Below are positions 56,444-64,000 of a stretch of DNA of 64,000 nt, piece after piece. A program made the translations under genes and the position numbers. The notes beneath the pieces are model-generated. The model did not search any database, was not told the DNA's origin, and was given only the letters and a program-made list of their open reading frames with translations. Numbering within the stretch: the first letter of the stretch is position 1; every line of letters starts with the position of its first letter. Source of the DNA: Dactylis glomerata (Eukaryota > Streptophyta > Magnoliopsida > Poales > Poaceae); the NCBI GenBank assembly GCA_007115705.1, contig QXEO01000433.1, positions 2,100,803-2,164,802 on the forward strand, in the 5' to 3' direction.

Positions 56444-57209
56444 CCTCCCGGTGACATTTGGTTGCGTAAGATTGTCTCTAGAGGCCGATCAGTAACCACC
56501 TTGATCGGTGGCCTTGGAAGTAGTGATGTAGTTTCCTTGACGCGATGAGTAGAGTGTAGAGCAGCTTTTGCTGCGTAGTGTAGCGCTCCCGTGCATCGCG
56601 TAGTACGATGCTGACAAAGTAGATGGGCTTCTACACCTTAGTTGTGCCTTTTGGAGTTACCTCTTCATGAAGCTCAGGAGAAACGCTCTGAGGGAGCGGC
56701 TCAGTCGGAGAGGGCACAGGGGACGACTTGGCTTCGCCCTCAAGAGGAGCTCCTGGGCATGGAGCATTGATCTTCTCTTTTGCAATTACTTAAGCGTCCC
56801 GCTCAGCAAGGAGGACAGCGCTTGCGGTCCTTGGAGTTGCGGCGATGTAGAGCAGCAGGGGCTCGTGAAATGTTGGGGCAACCATGATTAGTGGGCTCGT
56901 GAGGTATCTCTTCAGCTCAGCGAAGGCCTTGTCAGCTTTCGGGGTCCACTCAAATTTCCCGGTGCACTTCATGAGCTTGAAGAAAGGCAGAGCCTTCTCT
57001 TCGCTCCTCCCGATGAAGCGCCCCAGGGCTGCCATGCACCCCGCGAGGCACTACATTTCCTTAAGGTTGCACGGTGGACGCATTTCTTCAATGGCAGTTA
57101 CCTTGTTAGGGTTTGCCACGATCCTGCGGTGTGACACGAGGAATCCCAGCAGCTTCCCTGATGGTACACCAAAGGCGTACTTAGCGGGATTGAGCTTGAT
57201 ATTTACCTT
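56444..57209 (-). pseudogene. Z2 RT connection region, degenerate
   Basis: Minus-strand fragments such as FIGRSEEKALPFFKLMK and ELKRYLTSPLIM (57035-56790) belong to the RT thumb/connection that follows the catalytic domain. The rest is broken by stops and frame changes. Confidence 0.7.
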
Positions 57210-57835
57210 TCATAGATTGGCAAATGTTTCTTCCAGGTATTCAATGAAGGTATGCCCTTCACAGGTCTTGATGACGATATCATCAATGTAGGCTTCCGCA
57301 TTCCTTCCCATCTGAGCCCCCAAGGCCTTTCGCACGAGTCTCTGAAAGGTGGCTCCTGCGTTCTTCAAGCCAAAGGGCATACAGACGTAGCAGTATACCC
57401 CGCAAGGTGTGATGAAGGCCGTCTTTTCTTCATCCTCCTTTGCCATCTTGATTTGATGGTAACCCGAGAAGGCATCCAAGAAGCAAAGGAGATCACAGGC
57501 GATGGTGGAGTCGATGATCTGATCTATCCTTGGGAGCGGGTAAGGATCTTTAGGGCAGGCTTTGTTGAGACTGGTGAAGTCCACGCAGAGGTGCCCACTG
57601 CCTTTAGAGCTTTTGGCACGACCACCGGATTTGCAATCCACGTGGGGTGAGCCACCTCGCGTATCAACCTGGCGTGCTTCAGCTTCTCAATTTCTCGAAT
57701 GATGAAGTTTTGTTTTTCTTGCACTTGCTTCCTTGTATTCTGCTTCACTAGGTGTGCCTGAGGGCACACGGCTAAGTGGTGCTCAATCACCTCCCTGGGA
57801 ATGCCGGGCATATCTGATGGTGTCCAAGCGAACAT
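57210..57835 (-). pseudogene. Z2 reverse transcriptase, frameshifted
   Basis: Two overlapping frames. 57835-57524 carries the entry region (IPREVIEHHLAVCP, EKLKHARLIREV). 57641-57210 carries the palm: CVDFTSLNKACPKD, LDAFSGYHQIKM and the catalytic YIDDIVIKT near 57290. YIDD replaces the more usual YVDD/FIDD. One frameshift near 57640 joins them. A stop follows at 57210. It copies element RNA to DNA. Confidence 0.85.
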
Positions 57836-57969
57836 GTCAGAGTTTGCCCGCAGGAAGGTGACGAGCGTGCTTTCTTATTTGGGGGAAAGCCCTACCCCGA
57901 TGGTGATGAAATTCTCGTAGCCCCAGCCTTCAAAGGAACCTTCTTTGTAGCAGAGCGCTCTTGAGTGAA

Positions 57970-58416
57970 CTATGGACTCCTCCCTGAGGGTGTTGTAGCT
58001 TCCCCAATGCTCATGTCCAGCATTGGATGGACCAGGTCCTCGCTTGGCTCGGGCGATGAAGATGTAGAGGGCTTTTTCCCGGACAAGCCAGGCATAAGGG
58101 GCTCGAGTGAAGCCTTCTTGGCAGCAGCCCGCTCTTGTGATACGAGCTGCTTCTTCCTCACGAGGTCACCTGAATGTTCCAGCAGATCCTCATCGGCAGG
58201 GAACATGGTGGCAGTCTCGCGGTAGACATTCTCCACTAAGCGGAGAGCATCCTTCTTGTTGTAGCACACGGTGATTGTGCCGTTGGCGCTAGGAATCTTG
58301 AGGATGTTGAAGTCATGGTGCGTTGCCTCCATGAACTTGGCCAAGGCTAGGTAGCCAAGGATGGCGTTGTAGGGCAGCGCAATGTAGGCAACGTCGAAGT
58401 CGAGGCTTTCCATCAT
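57970..58416 (-). pseudogene. Z2 protease-RT linker
   Basis: 148 codons beginning after the protease, with YNAILGYLALAKFMEATHH (the conserved ILGRP-type motif, with Y for RP) and a charged, serine-rich linker. It is the downstream half of the protease domain plus spacer. Confidence 0.7.
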
Positions 58417-58476
58417 GTAGTTGTCCCAGGTGCCGAAGGTGACAGGAAGGCGAACCTGCCCGATGGGCGTGGTAGA

Positions 58477-58821
58477 TCACTCTGTCACTCCGAAGAATGG
58501 TCGGGTAGGCATGAGCCGGTGATACGGCACTTGCATCTTCTCGAAGACCACGACAGAGATGATGTTGAGGCTCGCCCCTCCATCAATGAGAGTGCGTTGG
58601 ACGGCGATGTTGTTGATAGTGGGCATACACATGATGGGAATCGTGCTGATGGCCCTGGTGGAGATCGGATGGTCCTCTTCATCAAAGCCAAGCTTGTTGG
58701 TGGACCACTTCAGCCTGGGGCTGTTTGCGCTTGGTTGTGCTGCCGCAATCTCTCGCGACCATAGTTTAAAAAACCGGACCGGTTCACTGGTTGAACCATA
58801 AAAAACCGGAACCAGAGACAT
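58477..58821 (-). pseudogene. Z2 aspartic protease start, next to the hAT insertion
   Basis: The translation runs through NNIAVQRTLIDGGASLNI with the DGGAS active site. The first residues (58821-58760) are hAT-element sequence, so the true frame begins at 58751 and joins gag across the insertion. It ends at a stop just after FFGVTE. Confidence 0.8.
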
Positions 58822-59681
58822 CGGTGGTTTGTTAAGCGCACAGGACCACCCATGCTAATGAACCGGTGAAAACCAGGCGAACCAGCCAGTTTTGTGGAAA
58901 ACCGGCGAACCACTAGTTTTCTGACCAACCGCCCGGTTCAATGAGGGTTTCGGAAATACCCTTAAGTTGACTTTTTCCCATGAAAAAGAGGGGCAATTTA
59001 GGAAATTGTTGAAATCATGCTCCTCTAGGGTTTTCTCTAGATCGGTTGACTCGACTCCCAGGTCATCCACGCCACCACCGATAGAAAGGAGAGAGCTAGA
59101 GAGGTAGAGAACCCGACGCGACGGTGCCGCGCCGCCGCTTGAGGGGGAGCTCTGCTCGCCTCTGCTAGTCTGCCTCCACGCCTCCACGTCCTCGACTCCT
59201 CGCCTCCTTGCTGTCCTCGGCCGTCGGCCTCTGTTGCGAGCCTGCGATGGATCCAACTACCAGCATCGACCACTCCTGCCCTTGACAAGTTGCTGCTCTG
59301 CTCCCGCCTCGACCAGTCTTCTTCATCGACGGCCGCTCCCACCTAGTTGATGCTCCGCACCCGCCTCGATAAATGATGTATATAGTTTTATAATTGATAT
59401 TGATATAGTTGCTACTGCAAGTGTTGTTTGCCTGTTTGGCTATTTCTAACCTGTTTTCCTGTTGATGTTTTGAACTTTTGATAAATGATTATTCCAAATT
59501 GCAAATTCGGTAATATTTTTTCACATGTATTTATTTATATACTAAAACATTTGTAACTAAAAAATATTATTTTTACAACTAAAAAACCAACATCAAACCG
59601 GTTTGAACCAGTGGTCCAACCAGTGAACCATAAACCGAAGGCCTAGCCGGTTCGGTCACCGGTCCAGTTTTTTAAACTATG
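58760..59681. mobile_element. hAT-like non-autonomous DNA transposon (922 bp)
   Basis: Terminal inverted repeats are CATAGTTTAAAAAACCGGACC (left) and the near-complement GGTCCAGTTTTTTAAACTATG (right). The 8-bp duplication CTCGCGAC flanks it (58752-58759 and 59682-59689). Eight-base duplications are typical of hAT elements. Subterminal CCGG/AACCGG words are repeated at both ends. The centre is GC-rich, and no transposase is recognisable. Confidence 0.8.
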
Positions 59682-59689
59682 CTCGCGAC

Positions 59690-61317
59690 AGCTGCTTGAA
59701 GTGACGATTTGATAGCGGAGCTTGAGCTCCTCCCAGGAGGCAGGCAGCGAAGCCACGTGGCTCTTGGTAGCCCCCCTGGTTTTCTTCTCAGTGATCGTTT
59801 GTCGGTGGAGCCAGCGGTGGAGGTTCGGGATCTGTGCGCGACGGGTCATTGCGCCGGTAACCCTCATCCCAAACGTCATTGCGACGGCCACCTCAGGAAC
59901 TGCCTCGGCCGTAGTTCCGGCTACTCCCGCAGCGCTTGGTGACTCCATTTTCGTCATGGAACTTTTGGACGACCCAATAATCATCGGTATTGCGGGTGTC
60001 CCTCTTGTGGAGGATGCAGTAGCAGTGTCGTCCACCCTTGTCACGCTTGGAGCAGTCCCTGCAATGTTGCTTGCGGTCAGGCTCCATCATGAGGGCAGCA
60101 GCCTCCTTACGCTTGGGGTCCTTTGACTTGGACTTTGGGGGAGGCACCTCCGGCAAGCTGTGCATGAAGAGCCTCCCCGCCTCGGCCTTGGCACAGCTAT
60201 CGGCGATTTTGAAGAGCCTGACAATAGAGGTCAGCTCGTTGTTCATGGACAGCTTTTCCTTCATCTTCATGTTGGCGATGCCCATGGAGAACGCAGAGAT
60301 GACCTCCTCATTGGAGATCCGTGGAATCTTGTTCCTCATCTGGCTGAAGCACTGGATGTATTGTCGAAGCGTCTTGCCCTTGTACTGATGCATCGCCTTG
60401 AGGTCGTTCTTTCTGGCGGGGCGCTCGTACATGGGCATGAAGTTGGCGATGAACTACCGGCACAGATCCTTCCACGAGGTAACGGACTCGTGGGGAAGGT
60501 TCATGGGCCAAGTTCGCGGTGCTTCCTTGAGGGCCATGGGGAACAAGTTGGCCATCACACGTTGATCTCCATGTGCAGCCTGAATGCCAACGATGTAGAG
60601 TTGGAGGAACTCGACGGGGTTGGAAGTCCCGTCATAACACGCGCCGATGTCCGGCCTAAAATTTTTAGGCCAGACCACGTAGCGCTGCTGGCAAGTGAGA
60701 GCGAGGCACCCAGGGTTGTAGACGAACTCCCCAGGAACCTTGACGTTCTTGCCAGCATTGCCGATGTCGTCGAGGGCGCGGTCATGATTTTCTCGACGGC
60801 GATCAAGGGAGATGCATGCGTCTTCCGGAGCGCATTGGACGATTTGGCAGCTGGGCTCTCCGCGCGGCGAAGATGCCGCACGGGAAGCTGCCTTCTTGGC
60901 TTGAGCAGCCTTACCGTTTTTGGCGCCCGGGGCGCGATGCCTCGCCACCGGATCTGGAACTTCCGCACCCTGGGGGTTCCCCAGGGCCGGGTCTTCGTTG
61001 GCGATGGCGACAAGCTCGGCGATTTGAGTGAGCCACCCCTCGTAGCCATCCTCAGTGGGTTGGTAGCGTAGCAACTCCTGTGCCATGGCGAGCGCCTGCA
61101 CAGGAGTCAACTGACTCCCTGAACGGGCACGAGATGTAGCGGTGGCGGTGAAGGAGAGCGATGGCTTCGTGCGCCCGGACGGGAAGTAGGAGGAGTCGAG
61201 ATCTTCTTCCTCTTCTTCCTTGGCCGAGACACGCTGATGACGGCGGATTGGCTTGGTGTTACCCCGAGCAGCGTTGCGGTGGTGAAGACGCTCGAGCCTT
61301 GCATTAGCGTCGGCCAT
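59690..61317 (-). pseudogene. Z2 gag, one stop, a frameshift and a transposon insertion
   Basis: The ATG at 61317 begins MADANARLERLHHRNAARG. Open to a TAG at about 60454, then the same frame goes on to 59893 with FIANFMPMY, HQYKGKTLRQYIQCF and AFSMGIANMKMKEKL, the retrotransposon Gag core of Tat-like elements. A Cys/His-rich stretch (HCRDCSKRDKGGRHCYC) follows. The frame changes near 60000 and reaches the hAT insertion at 59689. It would form the particle. Confidence 0.85.
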
Positions 61318-61348
61318 GGCGAAGCAGATCTATAAAACACACCACAAC

Positions 61349-61366
61349 CCCCTACCTGGCATGCCA
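61349..61366 (-). other. Primer-binding site of element Z2
   Basis: The minus strand reads TGGCATGCCAGGTAGGGG, two bases after the LTR, one or two substitutions from the site of Z. Confidence 0.8.
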
Positions 61367-61368
61367 AA

Positions 61369-62268
61369 TGTCGATGGGTTTCGTGTCGAAAGAACACGGG
61401 GTACCACGCGATGGACCCAAAAGATTTGAACGTAGGGGGTTGTACGCGTGAGATCTAGAGTGCGACAAAACACGGCGACAGAAGACTCGACACGCCAGAG
61501 AGCACACCGCACGATAGAGAGCGACACCAAGCTTTACCTAGGTTCAGGGCCCTCGTGGTGAGGTAAAACCCCTACTTTTTGCCTTCTTGTATTGCACTGC
61601 GACACCTCGCGAGGCTTACAAGGTCTTGGTTACAAAGCTCTAACTGGTCGAAAGTAGAAGAACCAACTTAGCCTAGCTAGAACTTCAGAATTAGTGATCC
61701 CCTCTAAGGGGCAGCCTCCCCTCCTTTTATAGCACCGAGGTCCTCCTTCCCCTCATCAACTTGGGGAAGGGGTTGCCACAGTACGGCCAAGGAGTGGAAC
61801 TGCTGTATGTCTTTGGTCTTCAATGGTCTTGGTCTACGCAAAGCAGTGGTGCCGGTCCACGGGAGTGGGTGGAGGAAAGCTGACGTCCTCCTCTGGTGCC
61901 CTGCACCGTCCACCATATTTTTAGGGGGGAAGCAACAACCGCCGTGCAGCTTTACGCAGGCACGGCAGAGCTAGTCGCCCCCTTTGTCGAGGTAGCGTGG
62001 GCGGTACATTTTCTTCTGGTCTTTTCCTTTAACCAATGTAGGATTGCGCTGAGCTGTCGAAGATCTGGTCCCTCTCCTCACGAGGAGTCCCTCGCGAGGA
62101 CGTCTTTTGGTCCTTAGCGGTTTGTCATCGTTCTTTCATGAGGCTCCTCCTCATGAGGGTCTTCCTTGTTGGGCTTCAGTCATTATTGCGCTCCTAGGCC
62201 GAAGCTCGGCCATTGAAGTGGCCCAGGAACAGGTGGACCAGGATACCCCGGTATCCAGTACACCGACA
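61369..62268 (-). repeat. 5' LTR of element Z2 (900 bp)
   Basis: The minus strand starts TGTCGGTGTACTGG and ends CCCATCGACA. A TATA box (GCTATAAAAGG, minus strand) lies near 61724. It is clearly related to the Z LTRs but more diverged. Confidence 0.9.
61724..61733 (-). promoter_or_regulatory. TATA box in the Z2 5' LTR
   Basis: CTATAAAAGG on the minus strand, matching the box in both Z LTRs. Confidence 0.6.
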
Positions 62269-63487
62269 GTTGCAGCTCACGAGATAGACTCTCTTATTGA
62301 TAGTTATGTTGCAATTAGTCATGAAGCTCGTGTAATGAAAGGACATAGTTCTATTATTCTCCAACTTTGCAAAAAGGAATTTAGTGATAATGTTTATGTT
62401 AAAGAAAGAATTCTTGCTCCCATGGAAGGTACTAATTGTTTGCAGAAAGAGTATGTTGAAAACGTGATCTTGAAAGAAAAGATTGCTAGGTACAACCAGG
62501 AAGCTATGATACCACCAAAGCTTGGGGAAGAGTTGGATATTCCAACTTCACCTCCAACATATGATAGTAACACTCAAACTCAAAACTCATTCGTTATCTA
62601 TGATAACCCATGCTATGATAATTTTCCGACTAAAAATCCATGCACTTTTTGTGAGGGAAATGAAATTCAGATGGTTATTTATGAGAACCCTTCCTATTAT
62701 GAAATCAATGATGCACCTTTGCTTGCTAGCAACACTACTAGTGAAATTTCTAATGATAATGAGAATTGTGTTTTAGATATTCTTTATGATAATGTTTTGG
62801 ATGATGGCCCTATGCTTATTGATAATCCTCCATGTTTAGAAGTTGTTACTAAATTATGTGAGGATAAAGATGATATACTTGTTGTTTGTAATGGTACTCT
62901 TACTCATGAGAGTCCTACTTTGGTCTTGAATTCTCCTAATTACACTAGAGGAGAAATTTGCTTATGTTGAGAAATACCTATGTGATTTGCAATTATCTTT
63001 AGTTCCAAATCCTCATTACAACCATAATATTAAACTTGATATTGATCTTAATAACTATTTTGAAAGGGGAAAGCACGCGAATGAATTTCATAATAAATTT
63101 AATGATCCCCTTTATGTGCTTAAATTACCTAAGACTGATGATTCTAATGGTTATATGGTTGGATCTACTTATACTACTTGCAACTACTATGAAAGAGGAG
63201 GTGACAAGAGCCCTCATATTGCTACTAATAATTATAAGTTGCACGGGGCTGCTGTTAATATACATTGGAAGACTTCTATTCATTGTTATTCATTCATATA
63301 CAAAATGCCTATGCATAGAAAGGAAGTTAGACTTTGTTGTTATTGCTTTTGTGTTTTGTTTTTCTTTCTACCAGGTTTTAACTTCTCAATTATTATGATT
63401 GGTTTGAGAGAACCATGGGACTCTGGTATTATGCATGGAACACTTCCCAAGGAAGAGGCACACGCCAAAGTACAAGTTCCCTCATGA
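62269..63487 (+). pseudogene. Unrecognised ORF of the outermost element, one frameshift
   Basis: Open from the left edge (62269; the upstream codons are Z2 LTR) to a TGA at about 62970, then, one frame over, from about 62955 to 63487. The product has repeated YDNPCYDNF / YENPSYYEI motifs and a CTFCEGNEI cysteine pair, and is rich in N, D and Y. It lacks Gag, protease, RT or integrase motifs. The last part includes a hydrophobic run (CVLFFFLPGFNFSIIMIG). It may be the extra or env-like ORF that Athila elements carry before the 3' LTR, or a spacer of gag. I do not recognise it. Confidence 0.45.
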
Positions 63488-64000
63488 GCTTCACCCATCC
63501 TAATTATCAAGTAAGTAAGCCTAGCTATATGGCTATAAAGAAAGCGCTTTACGGGAGTCAACCCAGTTGTTTTTGTTTTGATTTTCTTTGTGTCCTCTTG
63601 TTGTAATAAGATACTTTTTTTTGGTTTTGTTACTAGATTTTTTAATAAATTGCCATGTTTTACTCATTTTGGATTGTTAAAGTTGCCAAAAATTTATGGA
63701 GCAGAAATTCCTGTGCGAACTCTTTTCATTAAAAAAATATATCAAAACATCTCTTTAGCTCCAATTGTGCTCTCCTTTGAACTTAAGTTGCAAATTTTCA
63801 TCCTCTGTAAGCCTGATGTTTTACAGAATTTTTCAACATGTTTAAGTTGGGTAATTAATTACGTTTTGCTGCTGCCATATTTCTGGACAAATTCTGTCCT
63901 ATTTTGTTTTATGCATTCTTTGAGCTTTAAAGCTAAATATTTTTCATTGGTTTGAATTTATGAGAAGGAATACAACATTATATATCTACTGGACACTTTT
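63488..64000 (+). other. T-rich untranslated region of the outermost element
   Basis: Long T and TTG runs and no credible ORF. A 125-codon frame at 63578-63955 is low in complexity. It is consistent with the region before a 3' LTR in Athila-like elements. Confidence 0.45.

Larger units (their letters stand above)
54660..62268 (-). mobile_element. Element Z2, right segment: 5' LTR, gag and most of pol
   Basis: Order on the minus strand is LTR (62268-61369), primer-binding site, gag, [hAT insertion], protease, RT, RNase H and integrase up to the CRM-like insertion. The LTR, primer-binding site and gag start are of the same family as element Z. An extra RNase H of the AEYKGLLVGL type after RT, and the long LTR-gag-pol layout, suit the Tat/RIRE2 lineage. 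Many stops and frameshifts are present, so this copy is old. The right flank GTTGC (62269-62273) is the presumed target duplication. Confidence 0.85.
62269..64000 (+). mobile_element. Outermost element: internal part of an Athila-like Gypsy
   Basis: Z2 is inserted in it, and its left continuation lies beyond the window. The style (A/T-rich, long tyrosine- and asparagine-rich ORF, then T-rich untranslated DNA) is that of the 3' part of Athila-like Triticeae elements. No LTR or pol motif is visible, so orientation and family are tentative. Confidence 0.45.

Noticed and set aside
60160..61071. Plus-strand 303-codon ORF opposite Z2 gag
   Set aside because: Shadow of the gag frame on the other strand; the minus strand has the gag motifs and the family start.

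Overview
This window looks like intergenic DNA from a large grass genome, most likely Triticeae (wheat, barley, rye or a relative). That rests on the retrotransposon types, the primer-binding sites, the grass-type LTR motifs and the absence of any host gene that I can recognise. I found no tRNA, rRNA, CRISPR or prokaryotic feature. Essentially every base belongs to a stack of nested transposable elements whose order can be read from LTR ends and 5-bp target duplications (TSDs). Family names are my recognition, not database hits.

Layout, outermost first. (0) An Athila-like Gypsy element of unknown extent is visible only at 62269-64000. (1) Element Z2, a minus-strand Tat/RIRE2-like Gypsy, is inserted in it. 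It runs from its 5' LTR (61369-62268) leftward through gag, protease, RT, RNase H and integrase, and resumes at 7924-10075 with the end of integrase and a 3' region. A 922-bp hAT-like element (58760-59681, 8-bp TSD) interrupts it. (2a) Element V, a minus-strand Gypsy, is inserted in the 3' region of Z2 (5' LTR 7166-7923). (3a) Element T, plus strand, is inserted in V and fills 1-4439 with an antisense intron-containing gene and a 3' LTR. (2b) A plus-strand CRM-like Gypsy is inserted in the Z2 integrase at 10076-54659 (938-bp LTRs, TSD CCTTG). (3b) Element X is inside it at 13755-52498, minus strand, as a tandem LTR-internal-LTR-internal-truncated LTR with about 3.5-kb LTRs and a decayed RT. 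(4) Two elements sit inside the first X unit: Y (19202-35342, minus, 4.16-kb LTRs, a 2.15-kb interior with one gag-like five-knuckle zinc protein, TSD GTCAC) and W (35629-44085, minus, 1636-bp LTRs, gag and protease only, TSD ATGTG). (5) Z, a plus-strand relative of Z2, is inside Y (19455-25119, 924-bp LTRs, TSD GAGCC). It has lost gag, PR and RT but keeps an open integrase frame.

The most unusual content is antisense. Z and Z2 both carry, between pol and the 3' LTR, an opposite-strand ORF whose translation looks like an AT-hook followed by a B3 DNA-binding domain. T carries a different opposite-strand gene in the same slot, with a TATA box, introns, a plant 'gypsy-type transposon' domain and a long coiled coil. 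Most sense-strand genes are broken by stops, frameshifts, insertions or deletions. The clearly open frames are the Z integrase remnant, the Z antisense ORF and the Y zinc-knuckle ORF.
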